Source: Calocera cornea HHB12733
Taxonomy: Eukaryota > Basidiomycota > Dacrymycetes > Dacrymycetales > Dacrymycetaceae
Direction: 5' to 3'
DNA length: 64,000 nt
Assembly (NCBI GenBank): GCA_001632435.1
Contig: KV423919.1
Coordinates: 62,001-126,000 of the forward strand
The position numbers were made by a program, and so were the translations under genes. Below are positions 1 to 12,245 of this stretch, piece after piece. Within the stretch, counting starts at the first letter, position 1, and each line of letters opens with the position of its first letter. Below the pieces are notes generated by a model that was not told the DNA's origin, did no database searches, and saw only the letters and a program-made list of their open reading frames with translations.

Positions 1-402
<402 letters not shown>

Positions 403-1374
403 ATTTCGCACAAGCCAAGCTGTCTATGGCGTTACCGCACCTTTTTGAAGGTGTCGTGTACGGCGTTTACGAGGTTTATATTGCTGGCAAGTAGCTTGGA
501 GTCGACACATTTTTTTGTATTTGTGGACAGGCAGTGAGAGCGACTGAATTGCGTGCTTAACAGCCTTGCGTGCTTCCCAGTCAGCACCCTGACCGCACGT
601 AAGCACTTTAATTAGTAGTGGCTGTACGGCGGGTCATGTGACCGTGACTGGATCTCTTCAAGCGCGTTTCATCTCCACTCTCCCTTCAGACCTCATCTTG
701 CCGCCGTACAAGCCATCCTGTGCAATACAAATGCGACCATTGGGATCGCTCAGCTCTGATGGATAACTATACTGTGGATTTCAAACTGTGATCTGCGCAC
801 TCAGCCGGGCTCGGATGTCAATCACTCGATGGATCACTCGTGGCGGCCGCCCCAGTGACGCCGCTTTGATGTGACTGGATGCACGTGCTCCGCGCGGGCA
901 CGAGTGCCGGTCTTTGCCGTAGCATCAAAGGGACGCCACGAGGATGCATTCTGAAAGGAATCCTCGACTTCCAGATGGCGGACAACGCCGTCCATCACCG
1001 ATTTGGGGTTCGTAATCGCTCGGACGCGGCGGACTTATTCTTCGGAGCCAATTCCAGTGGCCACCGGCCACCCAAGACGCCTTCAATTTCTGCTCAGTCG
1101 CGTCCCCCTCTTCTCTGCTCCTCGTTGTTCAGACGCGTGCGATCTCTCTGGATACTGCTTTGCCGTTGAGGCACTCTTACTGCTACCGAACGGTGGTGTC
1201 TTTGTCGACTTCCCATAGTCGCCTCCTTCGCCGTTCACGTCGGCTCCAGCCACCGAGTACATATCTCCGCAGAGGGGCAGTGGTGTCCTCAGCTGATTGT
1301 AGGCGGTTAGTAGGCATGACTCCTACCCGTTCTATGCTTACCCCCGTAAAGAGTCAGCAGATAACGACGGTGCC
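403..1374. promoter_or_regulatory. Divergent spacer between MET3 and the RdRP gene
   Basis: No convincing gene is seen in this 972-bp spacer, which must hold both promoters. Two candidate sites stand out: an inverted-repeat dodecamer GGTCATGTGACC at 632-643 and a CACGTG E-box at 882-887. In fungi, CACGTG-type sites recruit bHLH regulators such as Cbf1 at sulfur genes, so a role for MET3 is plausible but is inference only. Confidence 0.35.
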
Positions 1375-4300
1375 ATGAACCAGCCAAACGACGCCAGCTG
1401 TACAGCTACTGAGACGTCGCCCTCCCACCTTGAAGATGCGCACCGTCATGTATCCACCAGACCGCTACCCGAGCAAACTCCCCCGAAGACAGACGAGAAT
1501 ATGACGAAAGCGGCCAAGAGACGTAAAACAAGCACCCCGTCATTCGACCGAGCTAGCGCAACTGATAGCAACGCGCGCAACACCCACGGCCACGCTGAGG
1601 AACATCCTGAGCCTCCCGCAGCACCTCGTGAGTACCCGTAGTTCTACTATCCCTATGGCATCTCATATATTGCCACAGGCGCAGAAGCCCCGGCGGGCCG
1701 CCCGATATCGAAGTACTTCATACTGGCCCACGATCGAGAAGCCGTTCAGCAGTTCGACGAAAACAAGGTGCCCTTCGGTATACAATGGGAGCTTGCACGG
1801 CTGCAAGTGCTCCGCGGCATGTCGTGGAAGAACGTATGCCATACGGTCACTACAGCTATCCACGACAAACGTCTCGACGGCTCATGTGCCAATGATGGGC
1901 CCAAGCTTCCGAGTCTTCTTCCAAAACCCGAGTCAAAAGCCAAGTCCTGGAAGAAAGAAACACCGGTCCTTCAAGCGGCCTTCGCCAATGAGCGAAGTGT
2001 CCGAGAGGCATGGTCCGTGCTCGACGAAGAGCAGAATGTCACAGCAGGGGCTCGAGACGGGTTGGACGGCTCTGAGCTGGAGCCCGACGTCTTCCATGGC
2101 AAAGCTCATTTCTTGGCGTTGGTCGAGTGGAAGAATACGAAGCCTGAGATTCATCTCCAGCCCCCGCAACTCGGTCCTTCTACGAGGCTTGCGCGGCGCT
2201 TCGGTTCTCGGAGATTCATCAGAATGAAAGACAATGGCACGGCTGCTCTGGAGAAACGGATGGCTTTCTATCTTCAGAAGTTCGTCTTCATGGGCCGCGT
2301 CTATCGTGCCTTTTTCGAAAGAGAAGGCACTGTGCACCTCGTGGAGACAAACGAGAACTATGACGGACGAAAGCCAGACAAACATCAGGGGGATCATTAC
2401 CGCTTACCGTTCTTCCGTTTCATCGATTGGCATAATCCTATGCAGTTGAACACTGATCAGGTATGCGTTCTCATATGTTCATGGCTGCATGGAGCGTGGC
2501 TGATACGATACATCAGACGATGACCAAATGGGCATCGCGCTTCGCCTTGGCTCTGTCAACGGTACAGTCGCCTGTTGCCGGCGTAGAACATATCTCACCA
2601 ATCAGCTAGACCGTCCCAGGCGTACGCATCCTTCCGGAGAATGTCCACTTCATACGGGATGAGAGTATGTGAAAACTCTCGGAGGCAGTTATCCGTGCTA
2701 ATGCAGATTCCCGTAGTCTCCATGGCGCATACTGGTCCTGGGAAACCAGCAAGTCAGCACCAGCTGACTGACGGCTGCGGTTTCATCAATGGTACAGCTA
2801 TGAGACTGATTGCCCAGCAACTTGGATGGAAGTCCACACCGGCGGCCATACAGGCTCGCTTCGGCGGTGCTAAGGGGATGTTTCTTCTGCGACCAGAACC
2901 TGGCGAGAGTCGTAAGGCTCTACATAAAGTCTTCGACTTCGAGGGGCCCCCGGCAATATGGATTCGGGACTCCCAGCTGAAGATTCAATATGGACCACCG
3001 GATCAATGGGACCCCGCGATGCTCACCGTCGATGTGGTCAAGCACTCCTATCTTCGATGCCCCGCACGCCTGTCCGCCGAAGCCCTAGTTGTCCTGGCCG
3101 ACAGAGGTGTCTCTCCTTCGGTTCTCATTGAAAACCTCCGTAACTGCGTTACTGACGAAGTCGACTCACTCACCGGGGTGAAGAGTGAGGAACCTTTCGG
3201 TCTCCGGATGACGATGGATAACGGTGGAAAGACTATCGCGGAGCGCCTAAAACGCATTGCGATCGGAACAGCTCGTGCCCAAGGCTTAGGTGACGAGGCT
3301 TCTGACTTCATGGATGATGAGGAGTTTGATCAGAAAGAAGATCGGTCGACAGCTTGGTGGTACGTACATTGCTCCTCCTCACCCCTCCCAACTGATCAGA
3401 TCACAGGCGAGACGAAATCAGTGGCTGCCCCAGCTCGATTGAAGAGAGTGCGATGGATGTTCTTGACTCCGGTTTCACTCTGCAAAGCTGTTCCTATCTC
3501 CGCCGCAAAGTACAGCGTGTCCTTGAACAGAGACTAACTTCCGTTATCTCCCGACATAAGATTTCTGTGGATAGTTCTGCGCAAGCATTCGCCGTTCCAT
3601 GTAAGTGTTTGCCGGCAGTACTGTGGAATTCTCTAATGTTCGTCAGGCCCGCTTCCCGGAGACCTCTTGAAGCCTGGTCAAGTTTGCCTCCATATGTCAC
3701 AATGTGTAAATGACCCAAACACGGGCTTGCCAACCTCCGTTATCACTGGTCCTGTTCTTCTCGGTATGTCCGGTATCATTTTACAAAGCCCAGCTCTGAG
3801 AAGGCTCTTGTAGTCAGACACCCCTGCAAATTGCCGACTGACATCCAGCTTGTTGAAGCGGTTGCGTGTGATGAGGTGACTGTTCAGTCAGCTGCGTCCG
3901 CGGGTTGACCGCTGATTACTGTCCAAGCTCCGTCACTGGACAGATGTGGTAATCACAAGCATAGATAGATCCCAGCCAAGATCTCTGTTGTCTAAACTAG
4001 CGGGAGGTGGTAAGCACTGATTAACATGGAGAGTAATGACCCAGTCTGACGGTTCTACAGACTATGATGGAGGTATATGTGCCCCACTCTTTCAATTACG
4101 TCCTTATCTGAACAAATCTCAGACAGTGTCTCCATACACTGGGATGCGACCTTAATCAAGGGGTTTCGGAATGCGTCGGACGAATTCTTGGAGCCCCCTT
4201 CACGTGTAGAAGGGTTCTTCAAGAAATCGACCGGGACTGTGCAAGAGTTCCTCGAGACGGGCCCGGTCACGGATGTTCAGCGAGAAATTGAGGTTCAAGA

Positions 4301-5429
4301 GGTGCTTTTGGCTTCTCTTCGATATCCCGGTCCAGGTCTTTGGTCCACGGCAAGTGTTCTGCTCCATGTCTACTCGGGTTCTCATCTCCAGGCCAGTTCC
4401 ACGATCAGGCAGTCTACCGTTGGGGATTAAAACACGTCACTTCTGTCACGCTTGCTTACATGTAGGCCCATGGCAGCAATTCCTACCCGTATTGTGCAAT
4501 TCTGACTCATTCTCTTTCCTTAGTTTCACGACTTGTCTTGATGGTGCTAAGTCTGGTCTGCGGGTCGAACCGGATGTGGAGAAGGCGTTTCGGGCAGAGT
4601 TTGCTCGTCTCTATCCTCCGGAATGGAAAATGGCAGAGGAGATACAGAAGCCAAACTTCAAGTGCGATCCGAAGAAGCGCGGGCAGGTTGTGAAGGAAGA
4701 CTTCATTATGGAGCAGCTCAGGATTGAAGGGGAGAAGCTTGTGAGTGACGACCATGAAATAGTTGGGTACTTGCTGAATCCGAGCTAGTACAAAGAGCAT
4801 CTTGATGCCTACGTGAAGAAGTGCATGGAGATAAAGCCGGAAATCGATCCCGATCTTGCTGCACCGTGGGAATCGTTCAAGAGGACCGGTGATGAGATTG
4901 GCGCGAATTCCAAGGAGATTATCAAGGCGGTAAGGAGAGATTGCTGTGGAGCTTTTGTAGATGCTCATTAGAGATTTAGGAAGTAAAGGCGATCGAAAAG
5001 CATGTCAAGCTCATCTGGGCGCAGCATCAGGAAGCTCTTCGACGCCGCAAAGACAACAAGGACGGTGCGGAGCACGGCTTTGCCTCTCTGCACATCACGA
5101 CGCGCCAGGACCTCCTGCGCGGGGTCTCAGCCGCGTTCGCTGCCGGCCCACCGGCGGACACGGTCCCGTTCCTCACGTCCACCCGCCAGCTGGAGACCGT
5201 GCGGGCGAGCGCGGCGTACTACCTCGATTGGCATCTGAACAAGGACCCACGCAATGGGCCGGCAGACCGCGGCACCGACTTCCCGTTCACCGTCGCGATG
5301 CGCGCGCTGTGCGGCATCAAGGCGCAGGCGAGGGGGACGGGGACGGGGTTCAAGGTCCTCACGCAGGACACTTATGACGCGATGACGCTCCATTCGAGGG
5401 CGAAGAAGCTGGTTGTAAGCCGGGCGTAG
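1375..5429 (+). CDS. RNA-dependent RNA polymerase of the RNAi pathway (QDE-1/RDP1 family)
   Basis: A cellular RdRP that copies aberrant single-stranded RNA into dsRNA for Dicer. Fifteen exons join in frame: 1375-1627, 1679-2460, 2517-2561, 2610-2664, 2750-3359, 3407-3600, 3647-3763, 3814-3875, 3928-4009, 4061-4072, 4123-4335, 4392-4461, 4524-4740, 4789-4929, 4980-5429, giving about 1100 residues, within the family range. Seen: an N-terminal VPFGIQWELARL motif, a TVPGV..LP segment, TDGCGFI (about 385-391), GDLLKPGQV, then the catalytic AGGDYDGD with Asp734, Asp736 and Asp738, followed by a C-terminal helical region with DGAKSGLRV. The catalytic motif is assembled from exons 9, 10 and 11; exon 10 has 12 nt. 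A TAG at 4786-4788 lies inside a 48-nt GTGAGT..CTAG intron and is not a lesion. One join (2664 to 2750) is less certain: an alternative acceptor at 2706 opens another frame but then shifts out of the conserved frame. The N-terminal third is poorly conserved. Confidence 0.88.
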
Positions 5430-7279
5430 GGACGGGCTGGATCTCTTGCTTCAAGCTGTTCATCCTCCTCGCATGCTACACCATCTACGTCTGACATCTA
5501 TACTGATCTCGATACTTCGATCTACACACATACACACCACTCACTCCACTCCCTAGACACAGACTACCTTAATGAACACCATGAACAACGGCTGTCCGCC
5601 AGATTAGGCGGACGAGGCTTTAACTCACGGCTCTTGTGTCAGCTGCCCGGGTACATGAGAGATCCAACAGCTGCTGCACATTGATTCGCGGGGCAACAGC
5701 ACCGCAAATAGTACCTACTGTACACTGTGCCGACCCCTCTCTCGAGCTTACTGCACACCCTCCCCGCAATTCCCACACTTCGAGCACCTTCTCCAGCGTA
5801 CACGTACTAACACCTATCCCGAAGCCTATTCCGATGGCGGCATACTGTACCCTTGTCCATCACGACCTCTGACGACGGCCCGGAATACGACGCCCTCGGA
5901 TCGTCTTAGTACTACTGTACCTAGGCCGACTCCAACATACAGCCCCAGTCCGAAACGGGGTGGTGCAGACAGCGCCACCTCCCTGCGGTAAGCACTATAC
6001 TGTACCTATACGCTGTGCGGGTGCGGGCGCAACGCCCAGCCCAGCCCAGCCCAGTGGTGCCCAGCAGCCTGCGCCGCACGGCGCCGCACGTCCGAGTCGC
6101 ACCCACGCTCGCAGGCTTCCAGGGCGCCCCGATCGAAGGCCTCGAGGCGTCGACAGTGCCAGTGCCAGTGACAGCGGAGGCAGCCCGCCGCGGCCCCCGG
6201 TGCCTCGGGCAGGGGCAAGAGCGCCAGGGACTCGGAGGGGCATGATGCTCGTCAGGCGTCGGGTTGCGGCTGGCGTGAGGACGGTCATACAGCACAGACA
6301 GACAGGACTCGGAGGGAGCATGGAGCATGGAGCATGGAGCATGGAGAGAGAAACGAACGTGGCACAGCCCGGGCGAGGATCGTCCTCCTCTATATATGTA
6401 CTACCAGTGTAACAGTAACAGTGTAACAGTGTAACAGTGTAACAGTGTAACCCCCGATCGCCTGGCCCGGTCCAGTCCGCAACGGAAGCTGGCTCACTCC
6501 AATGCATTCCTGACCAGGGCGCGACTCAGTAGTACGGTACGGAACGAGTCGAGTGAACAAACGTGTCCGGGCGAGGGGTCGAGACGGGGCATAAGTGAGT
6601 CAGGAGTCAGCGGCAGACAGCCCCGTGCGGCGTGGTTTGTGTGTCCCGCGTATGTGTTTGCGATGGAAGTGACCGTCGCACAGGAGGTAAAAGCGTTGTA
6701 AAGTACTGTAAGTTACTGCGAGATTGCGTAAAGACGTAGAGACCCGTACCGCTTCGACTCTCGTCCGGAATGCGCGGGAAGCGACGGTCGGCCAGGCATT
6801 GACTACGGCCTGACACGAAGGGGCGATGGACGGGCGTTACGTCTTACGTGACTCTTTTGGCCTTTTGGCCTGTTTGGCTTTGTTGCCGTGGGTGCGCTTG
6901 GCGCGCCTCCGGAGACTGTAGTGTGCGATGCCCGGGCGGTGCATGCCTTGAAGAGACAATAGGCGGACCCCAATTTAGCGGCCGGGGGGGACATACCTCC
7001 CTCTGCATAGCGGGAGCAAGTCAAATGTCTCCGCAGTGGGCGGGGGCACGGACTGGCATGATCGGAATGTGAAAAATCTGGATCCGATGTGGACGTTCCA
7101 GCGGGCGTTCCCCGCCCACCCAGACGCACTGACACTCACCCCTCCCTCGCTCCCCTTCGCTTCCTCCTCACCGGGCGGCCCCCCAACACACACACACACC
7201 GCCGCCATCGTCCTACGCCCGCCCACGCTCGCTCCTTTTACTGCTTGACATTATCCACACACACGCCCACCGCGCCGCC
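5430..7279. repeat. 1.85-kb spacer with short tandem repeats and a repeated TACTGTAC octamer
   Basis: No gene is supported here. Direct inspection shows four copies of TACTGTAC at 5716-5723, 5843-5850, 5913-5920 and 5998-6005. There are also tandem CCCAG units at about 6035-6054, GGAGCAT units at 6315-6345 and GTGTAACA-type units at 6407-6450. The last 200 bp before 7280 are C-rich and end in a good start context, so they are the likely promoter and leader of the next gene. Confidence 0.6.
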
Positions 7280-8594
7280 ATGGCCAGCCCGACCTCCTCC
7301 ACCTCCTGGGCGAGCAAGCCAGCGCAGCACCACACCTCCCCCGTCCCCGACACCCCCCCCCACACGCCCACCCGCTTCCACCTCCCCTACCCAGACGAGC
7401 GAGACAGGCAAAGGGAACGGCCATACACCGCCCCGCTCGCCCCGCTCCCCTCCCACCCGCACGCCCACTCCCCGCAGCTCATGACCCCGCCCCTCACGCC
7501 CCCAAACCCGCAGTACATCCCCACCCCTGCCGCATCCCGCCCAAACTCGCCCCCGCCGACGCTCGCCGTGCCTGTGCTGCCGGGCGCACAGGCCGGCCAG
7601 CCGCCAAGGAGCAGGCTATCGGCCACCCTCTCGCGCACAGCGAGCTTTGCCTCCCTCGCGAGTGCCACCCTGCCTCTCCCGGGGAACAAGGCCGCCCTCC
7701 CCATCCCCCTCCCGCTCTCGAAGCGCCACCGCAGGCTCACCGCCCTCCTCGTATCCGCCACGCTGCTCCTCGGTGCGCTCGCCTACGCGCTCCTGGCCCT
7801 CAGGAACTCGTCATCCCTCCACCTCCTCCCGCTCGACATCGGCCTCCTGGGCCACTCTCCCACCTCCTCCGCCTCCAACCCCGGCGCAGCCGCCCCGTAC
7901 GCAGCATACAACCCACACTCCCGACCCTCCTCGCACCGGCCCACCAAGCCCATCGCCGTCCTCCCCCCGCTCGTCCTCACCCCGGAGCAGGAGCTCGCAG
8001 CGCTCGTAGCGCACCTCGCGAGCGTCCTCGACACAAACTCCCTCCCCGCGGAGATAGACCCGACGGTGCCGATCGACCCGGACTACCTGCTCGGGTTCGA
8101 CACCCGCGGCCCGGACAGGGAGACGGTCGACGCCAAGCTGACGGATATGGTGACGGAGACGTGGATCTCCAACCCTGTGGTGGTGTTCACAAAAGTGCGC
8201 CGTCCCTCGCGCTCTGTGTAGCGACACATGCTGACAGAAACTGTAGGAGGGCCCCCGCTCACGCGAAGTCGTCTCCATCCTCTCCACGTACGGCCTCACC
8301 CCGGCCCCGCTCGAGATCCCATTAGACGACACGCGCCCGGACGCGCGCCTCCTGCGCAAGGCCCTCGCCCGGCTGACCGCCTCGTCCACCCCTACCTCGG
8401 GCTCGGCGGAGGAGGTCTCCCTCCCCCTCCTCCTGCTGGCGGGGCAGCCCATCCACAGGACGGTCAGCCACCTGCATCAGAATGGCGAGCTGAGGGCGCT
8501 GTTGCGCGAGGCGGGGGTCAGGGTGGGCAAAAGTGCTGCGAAGGGCGGGAGGAGGGGGATGAGGAGACGCGCCAACGTGGAGGACATGCAGTGA
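7280..8594 (+). CDS. Membrane-anchored glutaredoxin-fold protein lacking the active-site cysteines
   Basis: Two exons, 7280-8194 and 8247-8594, give about 420 residues. The first 145 residues are Pro/Ser/Thr-rich and probably disordered. Residues 153-174 are one hydrophobic segment preceded by KRHRR, so a type II membrane topology is likely. The luminal half carries a spacer region, then LLGFDTRGPD, WISNPVVVFTK, SREVVSILSTYGL, PLEIPLDDTRPD and a C-terminal LLLAGQPIHRTVSHL. This order matches the monothiol glutaredoxins of the secretory pathway (yeast Grx6/Grx7 type), where VFTK/VFSK immediately precedes the catalytic CPYC or CSYS. Here the residues after FTK are EGPRSREV: no cysteine is present, so thiol chemistry by this site looks lost. 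The fold assignment is an inference from motif order. The ATG at 7280 sits in a strong CGCCGCCATGG context. Confidence 0.68.
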
Positions 8595-10460
8595 GCGCCT
8601 CTGTTCCCCAGGCCGCTCGATCGCTCCGCGGGCCAGCGGCAGACGAGGGTGTATGTTAGCCCGGAGGCGAGGGCGCACGGATGGACGGCAGACGGCAGAC
8701 GGCAGACGACGGCCGGCACGCCAACAAGGACACACACACATACAGGAGGACCAACTTGCAACACCGCAACATCGCATTGCATTGCACTCATTCGCTCATT
8801 TTTTCACCTCAGCTCTCGCACCAACCCACACACTCGTTATAACCACTACACCTACCCCTACCCCTACACCTACAAACGTCTCACTCCGATTCAGGTTTCT
8901 TCGGGCGCCTTTTCATACCTCTACCCTCAACCCTCCCATTCAACCTATCTATTCGTCTGCCGTTCTTCCCCGCCTTCTCTTCCCCTTCACCCTTCGCGCT
9001 CGCCAGACAACCCGTTCCACCTACATCCATCCTTACACTCCACACGTATCACCCGGACACTCAATCTCATCCTCTCATGTTTCATCCCCAATTCTCAAAC
9101 TCCATTCTCGCTCCAGCTATATATATTGCCACAACGCCCCATTTTATTTCCCTTTCCTTCCCAACCAACCAAACCCCTTTGTACGCCCCCCATACAGTAC
9201 CGGCGGGCGGGAAAATCCGGGGCTCGGCTCTCAAACTGCCTGTGTGTGTGTGTGTGTGTGTGTAGTCTTCTAGGAATTATCCGTCAATTCACAACAAATA
9301 AACTGTTGCAACTTGCCCATGCCCATGCCCATGCCGTAACACAGTCGAGACAGAACGTCTTGTTGCCATGTCCTCGCGTTGGCGAGACAATGTCCTGGGA
9401 AGAGCACAGCGACGATGGTTCCACCACGTCGCTTCTGCCCGACTTCGCCGGCCGCACCGACCGTCGCCGTCGCGGGGGTGTTCCATCCTGACGGAACTTG
9501 GGAAGCGTCAGAAGGCAGAAGAAACCCGCGCGCGTCGGACTGCTCCGTCTGATGGCGCGGGCCAGAACATACTACTACTGTACTGTACGGACGAGACGTG
9601 CTTCTCTGTCGAATTCGTCCCGGGCGCGCGTTCGTAAGACTCATAGTGTCTCAGGGCACTGTCCTTGTCCTTGTACTGTATTTGCGTACTGTGTGTGTGT
9701 GAGACGGGCGGGCTGGGCTGTTACATATACTACTCATGTGCAACGTCGGCGACATGCTGGGTGCGCTCAGACCGGTGCCATAACACATGTTACAATACTG
9801 TAACAGCACGCGTGGGCTCGCGACGCGCATGCAACCAATTCATGAAGCATGAAACCGTGCGTACCCGGGCTTTGTTGGGTCCTCGCAGCAGCGATGCTCG
9901 GCGCTGAGCTCGGAGCTCGACCCTCATGTCTCCCAGGCCATCCGGCCGGAAATACGGTCCTCGGCACGGCACCGGCCGCGAGCCGTGCGGGTCTGAGGTC
10001 CTTGCACATTCTTCAACCAACATCGCGCACGCGCATCTCTCATCGAAACGTGGCGTGCGACAGGGGCCAGCCCGAGTTCCGACAGCCTGAGTGCTTAGCA
10101 TGCACCTGCACGCTGACATGGACAGGGACGGGCTCGGACAATGGGCTGTGCCGCGGCGGGATTGTTGCGTGGCGACTGCGCCGATCGGGTCCCGTGATTG
10201 TCGAGTCCGACTTTCTGATAATGGGCCGAGGCCGGGATTGCCGTGAGGGCGGTGGAGCGTGAGAGGGGTGACTGCGTGCCCATCGGTGTCATCTTGGGGT
10301 GGTCTCTGAACGCGGCAGGAGGAACATTAAGGCAGGCACGAGCCGGCGCCGTGGCCGCGGGCCGTCCTAATCGTCGAGCATTCCAGATAATCTACAAGGC
10401 GGTGACAATCTGGTCGGCATGCCGAACGGGCTGAAATCCGAATGCCATACAGTGCACCTC
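8595..10460. repeat. 1.87-kb low-complexity spacer
   Basis: No gene recognised. It contains tandem GACGGCA units at 8684-8707, a stretch of C/T-rich sequence at 8820-9200, a (TG)n run at 9241-9263, repeated CCCATG units near 9318-9336, and two overlapping TACTGTAC octamers at 9576-9588, the same octamer as in the 5.7-6.0 kb spacer. The plus half is the likely 3' region of the glutaredoxin-fold gene; eIF2B gamma ends convergently at 10461. Confidence 0.5.
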
Positions 10461-12245
10461 CTAATCCTCGTCCTCGTAAGCCTCGAACCGCTTCAGGCGC
10501 TCCCCTTTGTGGGACGCCTCGTCATCCACTACCCATCCTGTCTGCAAATGACAATCGCGCAAGGAGGCATTCTTCCCTATGCGGCAGTTCGAGCTGACTA
10601 TGCAGTTCTCGATCTTTGCACTGTCGCACATGTTCAGCGGACAGACCCGTGCGCGGGGAACAGTCACCTACCCATCGTGCACCTCCACATGGTCCATGAG
10701 TACAGAGCCCGACATCCGCACGTTCTTGCCGATGATACAGTGCTTGCCAATCACGCACTTCTTGACCGTCGTCCGTTCAGCAATGCGTGTCGACGCACCA
10801 ACCAGCGAGTCAGGCGAAACCTGTGCCTTCGGGTCAATGCCCTCGCCTGTCACCGGTGCGGTTGCCGTAGTCCGCAGGCATTGCCGATTTAGCTCGAAGT
10901 AGGTGCCTAGTGTGTTCGCCCGCGCAGCATACCCGTCCTTTAGCCTGTGCACCACCACATTGCAGCGAATAGGATGGTCGGATGGTGGTTCTTCCGGCTC
11001 GTCCGCAATCTGACTCGCGGGAACCGACTCCACGGCAGGCGTCGATGCGCCCGAACGGGGAGAAAAGGGGGTTGATACGATAGAGTGGTGTATAGGATGC
11101 TCTTTCGATGCACGTTGCGTCTGGGCGGGGGATGCGGTATAGGTTGTAGAATGTTCCAGGGCCAACTCTTGCATGTTAGCATTGGGGTTGATGACTCGTA
11201 AGAAGTCAGCCATGCCCAGAACAGAATCCGGGAAAGCATACTGGGTCCATACTTTTCCCTCCGCCGGGGTTGATATTGCAGCTTACAGAGAAAGGGGACG
11301 AGCTGCTCTCTAACGGACGAGATGTCGTCTTTTTGCTGGAGGAGGTCGAATATGGTCCGTCGGAAGATGTACACGTGTGAGTCCATCAAGCGATTCGTTA
11401 GCTGCACCCGCGGATACCTGGAAGACAGTCAACGAAATCCGAGTCGGAGAGTATTCCAAATACCTCCAGAGCATGTTCATCCGTAATGAGACATCGTCAT
11501 CCGGGTCGGCATTATCGTCGACAAATAGCAGGGTGTTTGACTGCGCGTGCAAACCCATAAGCGTCGGCATTGGCCCGTCCTTGATTTCCTCCCCTGTTTC
11601 GACGAGCAGCGCAGTTATGACGGGATCCTCGACATCCACGCGATGCGCATTGAGCAGAAGGTTCAGCGGTAGAGAGGGCGGTGGTACAAAATCGCAAGGC
11701 AGTACAACTGCATCTGACTAGACCCAGGTGAGCGGAATGCGACCAATAGCAGGCGGACACATGCGTACGTGAATCCGGTCGGCGAACATTCGTAGCAGAT
11801 CTGCTGCCCCCAGCGACTCTGCTTCCTCATCGTCCACGGACTCCAGTTCCACACGTAATGAGGGCCATGAGGAGTTTGAGGATGACAGGTGGTGCTGTAT
11901 GGCAGCCTTGTGGGATTGTGGTGTGATGAACAGCACATCTGCGGCAAGGTTGTCAGTGGCACGGCCGGGAAAGCGGACGCAGCAACGATACACGTACCAA
12001 AGACCCGAGCTTCCTCTAGCCATTGAAGGGTGTATGACACCATGGGTTGGTTTCCTATAGGCAACAGGGCCTTGTGCACCCCCTTCTCATCGTCCACCAG
12101 AGGGTCCAAGCTGTTCACCTCCGTCAATCATACGCTTTTGGGTTTGCGGAACCAGCACTCACTTGTTACCATAACCAGCTAGAATTATGGCGTGGAATTC
12201 TGGCGTCTTGGACGATATTGCGCCATCGTTATTAGGGAACAGCAT
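10461..12245 (-). CDS. GCD1: Translation initiation factor eIF2B subunit gamma
   Basis: The gamma subunit of the eIF2B guanine-nucleotide exchange factor, which recharges eIF2 with GTP in the cytosol. Seven exons join in frame: 12245-12163, 12110-11998, 11938-11769, 11717-11464, 11417-11242, 11194-10672 and 10620-10461, giving about 492 residues. The N-terminal nucleotidyltransferase-like domain begins EFHAIILAGYGN and is followed by KALLPIGNQPMVSYTLQWLE; the middle has NMLWRYPRVQLTNRLMDSHVYIF, typical of gamma rather than epsilon (quoted in part: MDSHVYIF). The C-terminal part is a left-handed beta-helix with hexapeptide repeats such as CVIGKHCIIGKNVRM and IENCIVSSNCRIGKNASL. The classical GGxGxR nucleotide loop is degenerate (GYGN), which is common for gamma since it is not a true transferase. 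It is divergent from NADAR copy 1. Confidence 0.88.

Noticed and set aside
4061..4080. Apparent RdRP active-site mutation, DYDG followed by Gly
   Set aside because: The G at 4072 is the exon end; splicing to 4123 restores the third Asp codon.
4786..4788. In-frame TAG in a conserved part of the RdRP gene
   Set aside because: It is the acceptor end of a 48-nt intron with GTGAGT donor and a CTGAAT branch site; both flanks join in frame.
8820..8880. Telomere-like CCCTAC units
   Set aside because: Only a few imperfect units within a generally C/A-rich spacer, internal to the sequence.
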